Positions 8,413 to 18,655 are shown, numbered from the stretch's first letter. The stretch: DNA of 64,000 nt from Dyadobacter jiangsuensis (GCF_003014695.1 NZ_PYAS01000015.1:124001-188000), one strand, 5' to 3'. The notes: generated from the letters alone by a model not told the origin. Numbers and translations are program-made.

Positions 8413-10143
8413 ATGAAAAAAATATTTAGCATTATCGCCATTTCACTCGGCCTGGTGGCTTGTGACCTGGATCAGCTCCCGCAGGATGCGATCTCGCCGG
8501 AGACTTTCTTCAATACCGAAAACGACCTTTTGCTTTATACCAACTCTTTTTACAATGCACTGCCCACGGCGGAGGATGTGTATAACGAGGACGTCGACAA
8601 TATTGTCAAAACCAGCTTGCGCGACGAGTTGCAAGGAACCCGCGTGGTACCTACCAGCGGCGGCGGCTGGGGTTGGGGGAACTTGCGGAACATCAACTAT
8701 TTCCTCGCCAATTCCGGCAAATGCCCTGATAAAAAAGCCGTCGCCAAATACAATGGCCTGGCGCGCTTCTTCCGTGCCTATTTCTACTTCGGAATGGTGA
8801 AACGTTTCGGTGATGTGCCTTGGTACTCGACGACCATCGAGCTCGATGACCAGGAGTTGCTCACCAAAGCCCGCGATCCCCGCACGCTCGTGATGGATTC
8901 GGTGATGGCCGATATCGACTACGCGATCGCCAACCTCGACGCGAGCCGCCAGGTAACGACCGTGACCAAATACACAGCGTTGGCATTGAAATCGCGCATC
9001 GGTTTATTTGAAGGTACTTTCCGCAAATACCACCCGGAATTCAACCTGCCCAATGCCGACAAATTCCTCGATGCCTGTATTTCCGCTTCGGAAGATCTCA
9101 TGAAAAACAGCGGCTATTCCATTTACAAAGCCACACCTGCTACCGCGTACATGAAGCTGTTCTCCTCCGACAATGCGATCCCCGATGAGGTGATCCTGGC
9201 CCGAGATTTCAGCGACGAGTTGCAGGTTTATCATAACCTGAACTACTACACCATGACCGCTTCATACGGCCGACCGGGTCTGGAAAAGAAATTGGTTAAT
9301 AGCTACCTCATGGCCGACGGCACCCGTTTCACCGACAAAAAGGGTTACGAAACGATGCAGTTTTTCGATGAAGTTCAAAACCGCGACCCTCGCCTCACGC
9401 AGACGATCCGCACGCCGGGCTATACCCGCATCGGTGAAAACACCCCGCTCGTACCGGAATTCGGGGCTACTGTAACGGGTTACCAGCTGATCAAATTCGT
9501 TTCGGCACCGAAATGGGATACCTTCTCGAAAGACATTACCGACATGCCGATCTTCCGTTACGCCGAAGTATTGCTGAACTACGCCGAAGCCAAAGCCGAA
9601 AAAGGCACATTGACGCAGACCGACCTTGACATTTCGACCAAACTCATCCGCGACCGCGTGGGAATGCCGAACATCAATTTGGAGCAGGCCAATGCCAATC
9701 CGGATGCTTACCAGGCTGCGCAATACGCGCAGATCAGCGGCAAAAACCTGGGGGTAATCCTCGAAATCCGCCGCGAGCGCCGCATTGAATTGGTGATGGA
9801 GAATTTCTTCCGTTGGGACGACCTGATCCGCTGGAAAGAAGGGCAGGCGCTGACCAAACAATTCAAAGGAATGTATTTCCCCGGCCCCGGCCAGTATGAC
9901 CTCGACAAGAGCGGAACCGTTGACCTGGTTATTTACGAAGGGACCAAACCGGATATCAAAGGCGCGCAGCTGCTGAAACTGGGCAGCGATATCGTGCTGG
10001 AAAACGGCGCCAAGGGCGGTAACATCGTCATCAACGGCCATATCACCAAGAAATTCATTGAAAACCGTGATTACCTTTACCCAATCCCCAAACAGGAGCG
10101 ACTGTTGAATACCAACCTGACGCAAAACCCCAACTGGGAGTAA
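8413..10143 (+). CDS. SusD/RagB-family outer-membrane nutrient-binding lipoprotein, cassette 1
   Basis: A 576-residue lipoprotein starting MKKIFSIIAISLGLVAC, with a lipobox Cys at 17. The mature protein begins with the family signature DLDQLPQDAISPETFF, contains the TPR-like helical segments (GLARFFRAYFYFGMVKRFGD) and ends in the SusD C-terminal region (EIRRERRIELVMENFFRWDD, then YLYPIPKQE). It forms the lid of the SusC transporter that precedes it by 15 bp. Ligand specificity is not predictable from the sequence alone. Confidence 0.94.
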   Translation: MKKIFSIIAISLGLVACDLDQLPQDAISPETFFNTENDLLLYTNSFYNALPTAEDVYNEDVDNIVKTSLRDELQGTRVVPTSGGGWGWGNLRNINYFLANSGKCPDKKAVAKYNGLARFFRAYFYFGMVKRFGDVPWYSTTIELDDQELLTKARDPRTLVMDSVMADIDYAIANLDASRQVTTVTKYTALALKSRIGLFEGTFRKYHPEFNLPNADKFLDACISASEDLMKNSGYSIYKATPATAYMKLFSSDNAIPDEVILARDFSDELQVYHNLNYYTMTASYGRPGLEKKLVNSYLMADGTRFTDKKGYETMQFFDEVQNRDPRLTQTIRTPGYTRIGENTPLVPEFGATVTGYQLIKFVSAPKWDTFSKDITDMPIFRYAEVLLNYAEAKAEKGTLTQTDLDISTKLIRDRVGMPNINLEQANANPDAYQAAQYAQISGKNLGVILEIRRERRIELVMENFFRWDDLIRWKEGQALTKQFKGMYFPGPGQYDLDKSGTVDLVIYEGTKPDIKGAQLLKLGSDIVLENGAKGGNIVINGHITKKFIENRDYLYPIPKQERLLNTNLTQNPNWE

Positions 10144-10176
10144 ACCATTATCGACTGTTCCTAACCTTTAACTTTT

Positions 10177-11394
10177 ATGCTTTCAGACAGAAGGTCGTTT
10201 CTTGAAAAAATGTCTCAAATCGGGGCACTGAGCTTGTTGCCCATGGCGGCAACAAATGCAGCAGAAGCCGCACCAGTGGAAGAGAAAAACCATTTCGTAG
10301 CCGGCCCCTATTTGCAGAATATGGGTAGCAACGAGGTCACGATCATGTGGATCACTCATAAAAACTGTTTCAGCTGGGTCGAATACGGCGCGGGCACTTA
10401 CACGAGCAAGCGCGAATTCGGCTACAACAATGGGCTTATCGAGGCAAACAACCGCATTAATAAAATCACATTGACCAACCTTGCGCCGGGAACGGAGCAC
10501 AAATACAAGATCGTGTCCACCGAAGTACTGGGTTACAAAGGCTCGAAAGTGGAGTTTGGGGAAACGATCGCCAGTCCGCTGTATGGTTTCAAAACCTGGG
10601 GACAGAACGAGGACGAGTTCAAAATGGTGGTGTTCAACGACATCCACGATCGCCCGCAGATCATCCCGCAACTACTCTACCGCCATGGTTATACAGGTAA
10701 TACCAAAGATTACGATTTCGTGGTTTTCAACGGAGATTGCTTCGACTGGGTTACCGAAGAGCAGCAAATGGTCGATCACCTGATCAAACCCTCGGTTGAT
10801 ATTTTCGCGACGGAGTTCCCGTTCCTGCTCACGCAAGGCAACCACGAGTGCCGGGGCAGTTTCTCACGGCATATTCCCGAGTACTATGCTTATCCCGACA
10901 ACAAGTACTATTTCTCGTTCACCCGCGGACCTGTACATTTTATTGTACTGGACTCCGGCGAGGACAAGACCGACGACAGCGTCGAGTACGGCGGCTTGTC
11001 GGCCTTTGACCGCTACCGGGAAGTGCAGAAGAAATGGCTGGAAAAGGAAATTGAATCGCCGGAGTTCAAGAAAGCCGATTTCCGCGTGTTGCTGATCCAC
11101 ATTTCGCCGTATCACTCGGGCGACTGGCATGGTACCATGCATTGCCGGGCGCTGTTCGGGCCGGTTTTGAACAAAGCCAGAATCGACCTGCAAATCTCCG
11201 GGCACACGCACAGGTACATGACGCACGAGCCCGACGCCGACCATAACTGGCCGATCGTGATCGGAGGCGGGCCGCTCGAAGGCAAGCGGACGCTCATCAA
11301 ACTCCATGCGACGCGTAAGCAACTGGACCTGAAAATGATCCGCGACGACGGTGAACTCGTAGGTAAGTTTCTGATCCCGAAGAAGAACAAGTAA
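10177..11394 (+). CDS. Exported purple-acid-phosphatase-like metallophosphoesterase
   Basis: A 405-residue calcineurin-type phosphoesterase. The N-terminus (SDRRSFLEKMSQIGALSLLP) has a twin-arginine-like signal. A fibronectin-III-like domain (about 40-135) precedes the metal site: DIH at 155-157, GD at 186-187, GNHE at 221-224, a His near 308 and GHTH at 342-345. This complete motif set argues for an active two-metal phosphatase or phosphodiesterase acting in the periplasm or at the surface. It is the last gene of cassette 1 (34 bp after susD) and is followed by a strong terminator, so the imported ligand may be a phosphate ester. Confidence 0.9.
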   Translation: MLSDRRSFLEKMSQIGALSLLPMAATNAAEAAPVEEKNHFVAGPYLQNMGSNEVTIMWITHKNCFSWVEYGAGTYTSKREFGYNNGLIEANNRINKITLTNLAPGTEHKYKIVSTEVLGYKGSKVEFGETIASPLYGFKTWGQNEDEFKMVVFNDIHDRPQIIPQLLYRHGYTGNTKDYDFVVFNGDCFDWVTEEQQMVDHLIKPSVDIFATEFPFLLTQGNHECRGSFSRHIPEYYAYPDNKYYFSFTRGPVHFIVLDSGEDKTDDSVEYGGLSAFDRYREVQKKWLEKEIESPEFKKADFRVLLIHISPYHSGDWHGTMHCRALFGPVLNKARIDLQISGHTHRYMTHEPDADHNWPIVIGGGPLEGKRTLIKLHATRKQLDLKMIRDDGELVGKFLIPKKNK

Positions 11395-11400
11395 TGCATT

Positions 11401-11442
11401 GCAGGGCAGCAGATCAACCGGTTTGCTGCCCTGCATTTTTTT
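11401..11442 (+). terminator. Rho-independent terminator after phosphoesterase gene
   Basis: GCAGGGCAGCA at 11401-11411 pairs perfectly with TGCTGCCCTGC at 11424-11434, an 11-bp GC-rich stem, and a run of seven T follows at 11436-11442. It ends the cassette 1 operon. Confidence 0.92.
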
Positions 11443-11505
11443 AGCCATGCGGTTACTTAAAATATTACCTCAACATTAAATAATCGCCGCGCTGCGCACC
11501 GGATT

Positions 11506-11534
11506 TTTGCCGACAAAGAAAAATAGTACATTTG
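11506..11534 (+). promoter_or_regulatory. Putative Bacteroidota-type promoter for ECF sigma 2
   Basis: TTTG at 11506-11509 and TACATTTG at 11527-11534 match the -33 and -7 elements of the main Bacteroidota sigma factor, with 17 bp between them (slightly short of the usual spacing). The predicted transcript would start about 15-20 bases before the GTG at 11557. Confidence 0.5.
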
Positions 11535-11556
11535 CTCCTGACGTAACCCATTTTTC

Positions 11557-12150
11557 GTGGAACAGGATTCGGTACTTTGGCAGAAGTTCAGGGAAGGCGA
11601 CCCGCTTGCCTTTGAGCAACTCCTGCGCAATTATTACCGCCCGTTGTTCGATTACGGAAGGCGCTTCGTCAGCGACCGCGATGTGCTGAAAGACCTCGTG
11701 CACGATCTTTTCCTCTACTTATGGGAACGCAGGGAATCCCTCGGCAAGACCGACCAGATCAAACCCTACCTGCTTACCAGTCTCCGCAACCGCATTTTCA
11801 AGAACAGTAACCGATTGGAAGCCCGGCCGGAAATTTTCCTGGCATTGGAACACACGCCCGAAGATTTTCACGAGACTGCCAATTCCATCGAAAGCGAGCT
11901 GATCCTCACCGAGTTCGCGGCGGAAAAGCATTCCCGCATTCAGCACATTATCCAGTCGCTTACGCCCCGGCAGCAGGAAATCATCCATTTGAAGTTCTAT
12001 CAGGACCTTTCCAACGAACGCATTGCCGAAATCCTCAATATATCACGCCCGGCCACGGCTAACCTCCTGTATGAGAGCCTGAAAATGTTCCGGGAGAAAT
12101 GGCTCCTGCTCGCCGGCATGCTCCTGCTTTTCCTCGTTCGGGGACATTGA
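11557..12150 (+). CDS. ECF-family RNA polymerase sigma factor, cassette 2
   Basis: A 197-residue ECF sigma factor starting at a GTG. No in-frame ATG lies nearby and region 2 begins at once (DPLAFEQLLRNYYRPLFDYG). The core region 2 motif is LKDLVHDLFLYLWERRESL and region 4 is LTPRQQEIIHLKFYQDLSNE followed by IAEILNISRPATANLL. It pairs with the FecR gene 89 bp downstream. The hydrophobic C-terminal tail (LLLAGMLLLFLV) is shared by several sigma factors of this type. Confidence 0.92.
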   Translation: MEQDSVLWQKFREGDPLAFEQLLRNYYRPLFDYGRRFVSDRDVLKDLVHDLFLYLWERRESLGKTDQIKPYLLTSLRNRIFKNSNRLEARPEIFLALEHTPEDFHETANSIESELILTEFAAEKHSRIQHIIQSLTPRQQEIIHLKFYQDLSNERIAEILNISRPATANLLYESLKMFREKWLLLAGMLLLFLVRGH

Positions 12151-12239
12151 TCTGAAAATTTTTAAAATTTTTCCTCATTCTTCCATGATTCTGGCGGTCG
12201 CGGCGGATTATACTTTTAGAACACATTCCCAATAAGCCG

Positions 12240-13322
12240 ATGCATCCCTTTTACCACTACAACCTGGAAGACTTTCTGACTGACGACGATTTCAGGGGAT
12301 GGGTAAAAAACGGCCAGCCGCGCAACGATTTTTTCTGGACCAAACTCCGCTCGGAATACCCGGAGAAAGCGCTGCTGATGGACCAGGCTGCCGAGTTGAT
12401 CCTTACCTGGGAAAAGCAACCGAGCGACCTCACGCACGAAGAGCTCGACCACGAGGTGAACCGCATTCTGAATGACTCGGCGGTACGCACGATGGCCTCC
12501 CGGAAAGCCAATATCGTCCGGTTACGGTGGTGGTACGCCGCGGCCGCGGTGCTCGTTCTGGTGGGATTGGGCTGGCTGGTTTCAGGAGATAAGGTATTCC
12601 CAAAGAGTCAGTACACGTATAAACGTTACGTTGCAGTATCCCCCGTTCCGCTGAAAGAGATCGTCAACAAAGGCACAAAGCCGATGAAGGTAAGTCTGCC
12701 GGATGGTAGCGAAATACGGCTCATGCCCGATGCGGCGGTCAGCTATGCTCCGGTTTTTGTTCAGCATCACAAAAGAGAGGTGTTTCTCTCAGGAGAGGCC
12801 TTTTTTGAAGTGCAAAAGGACAAAGCCAATCCATTTTTTGTGTATGCCAATGACCTCGTTACGCGGGTAGTGGGAACGAGTTTTACCATCAAATCTTCTT
12901 CGGAGCGTGTGGAAGTGATCGTCCGTACGGGGAAAGTGGCGGTTATGCACGCCAAAGACCTCGATGGAAATAAGCCGGGCATCGAAATGCTCCTCACGCC
13001 TAATCAGCAGGTGGTGTTTACGCCTGAACAACCGCTGCTCGCTCGCAGCATTACCGAAAACCCCGTGGCCATCGCGCGTCCGGTCGTAAAGCCGGATTTC
13101 ACATTTGACAATCAGCCGGTTGGGGAGGCATTCAAATTATTGCAGGAAACTTACGGAATACCGATTTTATACGACTCCACTAGGCTCGAAAACTGCTACC
13201 TGCGCGTGGCGCTGCGCGACGAGCCATTCTTTGACAAGTTAGGAATAATCTGCTCTACAATCGAAGCAAGCTACCAGGTAACCGACGGACAGGTCGTTAT
13301 CACGGGGCAAGGCTGCGAATAA
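12240..13322 (+). CDS. FecR-family anti-sigma factor, cassette 2
   Basis: A 360-residue FecR-like protein. The cytoplasmic N-terminus begins MHPFYHYNLEDFLTDDDFRG. A membrane span at about residues 97-114 (WWYAAAAVLVLVGLGWLV) leads to a periplasmic FecR domain (KVSLPDGSEIRLMPDAAVSY, LSGEAFFEVQKDKANPFFVY) and a C-terminal DUF4974 domain ending in CYLRVALRDEPFFDKLGIIC. It controls the sigma factor encoded just upstream and relays the state of the STN-containing SusC downstream. Confidence 0.92.
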   Translation: MHPFYHYNLEDFLTDDDFRGWVKNGQPRNDFFWTKLRSEYPEKALLMDQAAELILTWEKQPSDLTHEELDHEVNRILNDSAVRTMASRKANIVRLRWWYAAAAVLVLVGLGWLVSGDKVFPKSQYTYKRYVAVSPVPLKEIVNKGTKPMKVSLPDGSEIRLMPDAAVSYAPVFVQHHKREVFLSGEAFFEVQKDKANPFFVYANDLVTRVVGTSFTIKSSSERVEVIVRTGKVAVMHAKDLDGNKPGIEMLLTPNQQVVFTPEQPLLARSITENPVAIARPVVKPDFTFDNQPVGEAFKLLQETYGIPILYDSTRLENCYLRVALRDEPFFDKLGIICSTIEASYQVTDGQVVITGQGCE

Positions 13323-13394
13323 ACCCAAGTTTTCCTTTCAACCAAAACAACCCTTCTACCCTATGGCAAAACTTTGACCCAGATTCACTAAAAA

Positions 13395-13421
13395 GCCGGC
13401 AATGATTGCAGCATTACCGGC
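13395..13421 (+). promoter_or_regulatory. Leader hairpin before susC 2
   Basis: GCCGGCAATG at 13395-13404 pairs with CATTACCGGC at 13412-13421 (9 of 10 positions) around a 7-base loop. It lies in the 193-bp gap between fecR and susC. No T-run follows, so I do not call it a terminator. Confidence 0.45.
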
Positions 13422-13515
13422 CTGATTCTCCCGGTTCATTTCAACAGAAGGACAGTTCCGCAAAATCGGAGCACGGGAGGGCTTTGTCCAGAATTCATCA
13501 AAACCATTCGAATTT

Positions 13516-16500
13516 ATGAAAAAAAGTAGTCGACCACTAACGTACCTGGTGACTGTGATGAAAATTGCATGCATACCATTCATACTGACCCTGCTGTTCA
13601 GCAGCCTGTCGCTTGCCAGTAACGGGCTCGCGCAGGAATTGCTGCAACGCAATGTAACCCTGAAAGCCGAGCGCCAGGACCTGCGCCAGGTGCTCACCAA
13701 CCTCGAAAAATCCACCGGGGTGCGCTTCTCGTACGTGCCCTCGCTCGTGCGGAACCAGAAAGTGAGCGTTTCGGCCGAAAACCAGCGGCTGTCGGTCGTC
13801 CTCGACCAGCTGCTCTCGCCGCTCAATATCCGTTATTCGGTTTCAAAAGAATACATTATCCTCAACCGCAAGCCCAGCAAAACGGCCGGATCGAACGACA
13901 CGAGTTTGCTCGATATTTTCGATAACGAAGAGGCCGTCGACCGGGTCGTACGCGGAAAGGTCATTGCTTCGGATACCAAGGAGCCACTGCCGGGCGTAAG
14001 CGTGGTGGTGAAGGGTACCCAGCGCGGTACTTCCACCGAGGTAAACGGAACATTTGAAATAGAAGTACCCAATGACGACGCCCAGCTCATTTTCAGCTTC
14101 GTAGGCTACCTCGCGCAGGAAGTGAACGTGGGTAACCAATCGGAACTGGACATAACGCTTCTTTCGGACACGAAGTCGTTGCAGGAAGTGGTGGTAATCG
14201 GTTACGGAACCGTTAAAAAGGCCGATTTGTCGGCTTCGGTGGCGACGGTACCCGATATGGAACAGATCAAAAACCGGCCGGTGCTCAACGTGGGCAGCAT
14301 GATCCAGGGTAAAGTGGCCGGTGTAACGGCGATCAGCAACGGCGGTCACCCCAACCAGACGCCCAACATCACCATTCGTGGAACGGGCTCCCGCGGAGGC
14401 GAAAGTGTATTGTACGTCGTAGATGGCGTACCCAATGCACCCTACAACCCCGCTGATATCGAATCCATTACCGTTTTGAAAGATGCGGCTTCGGCGGCGA
14501 TTTACGGCGCATTTTCCGGTTCGGCTGGGGTTATCCTCATCACCACGCGCCAGGCTGCACAAGGCAAGCCGAGCATTGAATACAGTGGATTTATGGGGAT
14601 GAAACAAGCCTGGAAACTGCCGCAATCACTCACCGCAGCCGATGAAGCCAAAGTATCCAACCTCGCTTACACCAACGCTGGCCTCGCCCCGCTCGACGGC
14701 TGGGACGCTACCAAAAACCCTTACGCGCAAGTAACCCGCACCGACTGGATCGACGAAATCTTCCGCACAGGCCTTATCCAGCGCCATAATATCAGCTTCA
14801 ATGCCGGTACCGACAAGTTTTCGACCCTTTTGCAAGGCCGCTACGAACGCGACGAAGGCACGCTCATCAACACCTATGCGCAGAATTTGTCAGTTCGTTT
14901 CAATGCGATGTACAAGTTCACCGATAAGATTAAACTCCGCCAGGAGCTTTTTTACAACAACAATGACAACCGCGGAACTGAAACAACGAGCGGTTATAGC
15001 GGGACCGTACTTTCGGCTATTTACATGCCCCGCTCCGCAGTGGCTTACTATGATGACGGCACATTCGGCGGTGTAGGCCCGCGTGACTCGAAATACCTCG
15101 GTATCCACGGCGATGCGATCAGCCCCGTGGGCACATTGCTTCGTAACAGGCCCTACAATAAAGGTAACGACATGCAGTCGGTTACAGAGCTCGGCTATTC
15201 CGACATTATTCCCGGCCTGAGCTTCCTGACCCGTTTCAGCTACCGCCAGAACAGCTCGCTTTGGAAGAATTTTGAGCCGAAAAGAACAGAACCCGGCAAG
15301 CCGAACAACCAGAATACCCTCTCCTACTCGACCAACCGCGGTTACCACTGGATTTGGGAAAATACCGCTAACTACTCTCGTGTATTCGGCCGCCACAATG
15401 TAGGCGCAATGGCCTCCATGACCGCACAGGAAAACGGCAACCGCAATTTCAGCATTGCTGCGAGAGGTTTCGAGAATGAAGCGGATTGGGCTCAATTCTT
15501 CGTAAATGCCTCCATTTTTGACCAAAACAGACCTACGGACGACGAATGGAAAGATCGCAACGCATCGTACGTAGGACGTTTGTCATACAGCTGGGCCGAC
15601 CGTTATTTCGTGACAGCCAGCTATCGTTACGATATCGCGGGACGCCTTGCAGAAGGTTTCCGTGCCAAAGGGTATCCGGGTTTCACCGGTGCATGGAAGC
15701 TCAGCTCCGAACCTTTCTTTAATGTAAAAGGGCTCGATCTCCTGAAACTCCGCGCAAGCTGGGGCCGCATTGGCAACATCGGTTCCATCGGCAGATACTA
15801 CGGCTATCCTAACCTTACCCCGAACAACACCTACCAGGTGGGTAATGGAGCGCCTATCAGCAATGGCTTGTATGTCAATGCAAGGTTTAACCCTGAGCTG
15901 TCTTGGGAAACTTCGCAGCAGACAGATTTCGGCTTGGATATCAGCCTCTTGAAAGAAAAACTGACTATTACCGCCGACTATTTTAACAAGCTGACTTACG
16001 ACCTGATCAAACAGCAGGACACCGAGTGGACAAACACCAACGGCTACGGCGCGCCCTTCATCAACCAGGGCAAGATCCGGAATACCGGCTTTGAATTTGC
16101 CGCTAACTGGCGCGACCAGGTTGGTGAGTTCAGCTACGAGCTCGGTGGTAACTTTGCTACCCTCAAAAACCGCGTCGATTATATTGATGAAAACCCGAAC
16201 TCGGTGTGGACACACGGCGATGCGTGGAGAAGCATTCTGGTGCCTTTCCGCTCAACGGTCGGCCAGCCTTACTACTCTTACTGGTTGATCAAGAATGCAG
16301 GTATTTTCCAAACCGACGAAGCCGCTGCGGCTTACGTGGGACCAAAGGGTGATCGCATCCAGCCTAATGCCAAAGCGGGAGACCTGAAATTCGTAGATGA
16401 AAACGGAGACGGCAAAATCGACGACCTCGACCGCGTGTACATGGGGAACGCATTCCCGAAAATCACTTACGGTATTACAGCTAATGCCAATTGGAAAAAC

Positions 16501-16956
16501 TTCGATTTCAGCATCTTCTTCCAGGGTGTGGGCGGTGTGAAACTGTTCAATGCATTCAAACAATCCACATTGAATGGCGCTGAACAGGGCTACAACCGTT
16601 GGGACAAAATCCTCGACGCGTGGTCGGAAACCAATACCGGTTCCGATATTCCGAAAATCAGAGCGAACGATCCGAACAAGAACTTCTCGACCAATTCCGA
16701 CTGGTATCTGGAAAATGGCAATTATCTGCGTCTGAAAAACCTGATTATCGGCTACACATTCAAAAGCAAGCCGGGCAAGCCTAGCCTGCGCGTGTACGTG
16801 AGCGGCGATAACCTGCTAACATTCACGAAGTATTCGGGTATGGACCCTGAGATCGGCAGCCAGCTGATCGATGGCCGCTATACCGCGCCAGGCCTCGACG
16901 GCGGTCAGTACCCAGTAGCACGCGTGTATTCAGCCGGTGTGAAGCTCAAATTCTAA
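13516..16956 (+). CDS. SusC/RagA-family TonB-dependent outer-membrane transporter, cassette 2
   Basis: 1146 residues with a signal peptide (PFILTLLFSSLSLASNGLAQ) and an STN signalling domain (NVTLKAERQDLRQVLTNLEK to SKEYIIL). A carboxypeptidase-like domain follows (EPLPGVSVVVKGTQRGTSTE), then the VVVIGYGTVKKADLS segment, the plug (IESITVLKDAASAAIYGAFS) and a beta-barrel ending in SAGVKLKF. The STN domain ties it to the FecR/sigma pair upstream. Compared with the cassette 1 transporter the domain order is identical, but the barrel sequence differs, so a different ligand is expected. Confidence 0.95.
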   Translation: MKKSSRPLTYLVTVMKIACIPFILTLLFSSLSLASNGLAQELLQRNVTLKAERQDLRQVLTNLEKSTGVRFSYVPSLVRNQKVSVSAENQRLSVVLDQLLSPLNIRYSVSKEYIILNRKPSKTAGSNDTSLLDIFDNEEAVDRVVRGKVIASDTKEPLPGVSVVVKGTQRGTSTEVNGTFEIEVPNDDAQLIFSFVGYLAQEVNVGNQSELDITLLSDTKSLQEVVVIGYGTVKKADLSASVATVPDMEQIKNRPVLNVGSMIQGKVAGVTAISNGGHPNQTPNITIRGTGSRGGESVLYVVDGVPNAPYNPADIESITVLKDAASAAIYGAFSGSAGVILITTRQAAQGKPSIEYSGFMGMKQAWKLPQSLTAADEAKVSNLAYTNAGLAPLDGWDATKNPYAQVTRTDWIDEIFRTGLIQRHNISFNAGTDKFSTLLQGRYERDEGTLINTYAQNLSVRFNAMYKFTDKIKLRQELFYNNNDNRGTETTSGYSGTVLSAIYMPRSAVAYYDDGTFGGVGPRDSKYLGIHGDAISPVGTLLRNRPYNKGNDMQSVTELGYSDIIPGLSFLTRFSYRQNSSLWKNFEPKRTEPGKPNNQNTLSYSTNRGYHWIWENTANYSRVFGRHNVGAMASMTAQENGNRNFSIAARGFENEADWAQFFVNASIFDQNRPTDDEWKDRNASYVGRLSYSWADRYFVTASYRYDIAGRLAEGFRAKGYPGFTGAWKLSSEPFFNVKGLDLLKLRASWGRIGNIGSIGRYYGYPNLTPNNTYQVGNGAPISNGLYVNARFNPELSWETSQQTDFGLDISLLKEKLTITADYFNKLTYDLIKQQDTEWTNTNGYGAPFINQGKIRNTGFEFAANWRDQVGEFSYELGGNFATLKNRVDYIDENPNSVWTHGDAWRSILVPFRSTVGQPYYSYWLIKNAGIFQTDEAAAAYVGPKGDRIQPNAKAGDLKFVDENGDGKIDDLDRVYMGNAFPKITYGITANANWKNFDFSIFFQGVGGVKLFNAFKQSTLNGAEQGYNRWDKILDAWSETNTGSDIPKIRANDPNKNFSTNSDWYLENGNYLRLKNLIIGYTFKSKPGKPSLRVYVSGDNLLTFTKYSGMDPEIGSQLIDGRYTAPGLDGGQYPVARVYSAGVKLKF

Positions 16957-16989
16957 CACCCAATTTCGACCAAACAAAGACTTTGACTC

Positions 16990-18588
16990 ATGAAACATAT
17001 CATTAAAAATGCGGGTCTTGCCATTGTCATGGCCGTGAGTGCATCCGCATGTACCGAAAGCTGGGTGGATACCAAACCCAACGGCTCTCCTACCACCGCA
17101 TTCTTCTGGAAAAGCGACGAAGACTTGAACAAGGCCGTGGCGGCGATGTACGCGCCGATGGGCTACGAAAGCACCTGGGGCCGCAACCTGTTCTGGATGC
17201 AGAATGCTTCCGACGACGTAGTGACCGGCCGCGTGCGTGCGGAAAGCGATAACATTAAGAACTTCAACATTACCGGCCGCGAGGGCTCTATTTCCAACTG
17301 CTGGAACGATGTGTACTGGATGTTGAACAAGGCCAACCAGGTAATCCAGGGCATTTCGACGGCTACCGGTGTATCGGATGCCGTAAAGAACCGTGCTTTG
17401 GGCGAAGCCTACTTCATCCGCGGGTTCGCGCATTTCTGGCTGGCCTATTCATGGGGCCATAAAGACCTCGGCGTGCCTTTCGACGGTCCTGAGAATGCAG
17501 AATTCGGAAAACGTATTCCACCTCAGCTTCCTTCGGTAACCGACAACTACGCACAGATCATCAGTGATCTGCAAAAAGCCGCCGACCTGCTTCCATTGTT
17601 CCAAACCTACGGGGCAGGCGATCAGGGGCGTGCGCACAAGGCCGCTGCGTGGGGTTACATGGTCAAAACCTACGCTTACTGGGCGCAGTATGATGCTTCC
17701 AAATGGGCTTTGATCCCGGACCTGGCCGATAAGATCAAAAATGAAGGCGCGCGTGCGCTCATTACCGGCAAAGGCAGCGCAGTTGCGAATTACCAGGCGG
17801 TATTCACCATCGAGAATAACTGGACGAGCGAATACATCTGGTCGGTCAACTCGGGCATCCAGGGCGGTTCTATCTTCCCGGGTGTGTCATTGGAGAACAA
17901 AGGCTGGGGTATTTTCAATGGCTGGGGCTATTTCCAACCGACCGAAGAACTCTACGAAGAGTATGAAGCGAAAGACCCGCGCCGCGAGGTGACTATCCTG
18001 AAATTCGGGGACAAATTCACCTATTTCGGCAAAGAACGTGCCTACTTCTCGACCAACAGCCTCTCGGGCTTCCAGATCCGCAAATACATGGAGCCGTACA
18101 GCTACGGAACCAACGAGAATGCAGGTAGCAATACGATGATCAATCAAAACGGTGACGGCCCGTCGACCCGCCTGAACCTACCGCTGATGCGCTATGCAGA
18201 GATCCTGCTCTTCAAAGCGGAGGCGTTGATCAAACAAAATAAAAATGCGGAAGCAGCTGCACCATTGAACGAAATCCGCGCCCGCGTAGGACTCGCACCG
18301 ATTGCCGCGCCTACATTGGCCGATCTCAAACATGAACGTCGTGTGGAACTTGCCTGCGAATGGACCGACCGTCTCGCCGACCTGAAACGCTGGGGCGACT
18401 ACGACAAGATCAACATGCCGCTCCACGGCCGCATTCACGACAACAAAACCGACCCGGCTTCGCCTTACAAAATCCAGGTGATCTGGCCGGCCCGCAGCTT
18501 CGACCCGGGCAAGCACATGGCATGGCCGATGAACCCGGATGAAATTTCGCGCAGCAACGGCGCCTACAAGCAGACACCGGGATGGTAA
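16990..18588 (+). CDS. SusD/RagB-family nutrient-binding lipoprotein, cassette 2
   Basis: 532 residues beginning MKHIIKNAGLAIVMAVSASAC, with a lipobox Cys near 21. SusD features are TESWVDTKPNGSPTTAFFWK, GEAYFIRGFAHFWLAYSWGH and the C-terminal LKHERRVELACEWTDRLADL and MAWPMNPDEISRSN. It lies 33 bp after susC 2 and should form the surface lid of that transporter. A hairpin terminator with a UUCG loop lies downstream, before the hydrolase gene. Confidence 0.94.
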   Translation: MKHIIKNAGLAIVMAVSASACTESWVDTKPNGSPTTAFFWKSDEDLNKAVAAMYAPMGYESTWGRNLFWMQNASDDVVTGRVRAESDNIKNFNITGREGSISNCWNDVYWMLNKANQVIQGISTATGVSDAVKNRALGEAYFIRGFAHFWLAYSWGHKDLGVPFDGPENAEFGKRIPPQLPSVTDNYAQIISDLQKAADLLPLFQTYGAGDQGRAHKAAAWGYMVKTYAYWAQYDASKWALIPDLADKIKNEGARALITGKGSAVANYQAVFTIENNWTSEYIWSVNSGIQGGSIFPGVSLENKGWGIFNGWGYFQPTEELYEEYEAKDPRREVTILKFGDKFTYFGKERAYFSTNSLSGFQIRKYMEPYSYGTNENAGSNTMINQNGDGPSTRLNLPLMRYAEILLFKAEALIKQNKNAEAAAPLNEIRARVGLAPIAAPTLADLKHERRVELACEWTDRLADLKRWGDYDKINMPLHGRIHDNKTDPASPYKIQVIWPARSFDPGKHMAWPMNPDEISRSNGAYKQTPGW

Positions 18589-18655
18589 TAGCGGACCAAA
18601 TGCGAATTTTCATCATGAGTTAACATTAATCGCATATTTTTGGCTTCACAACAGG

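Noticed and set aside
9262..10125. Minus-strand 287-codon frame inside susD 1
   Set aside because: Antisense to an intact SusD with no recognisable motif.
11476..11703. Minus-strand 75-codon frame at the start of ECF sigma 2
   Set aside because: Antisense to conserved sigma region 2 and covering the promoter; no family features.
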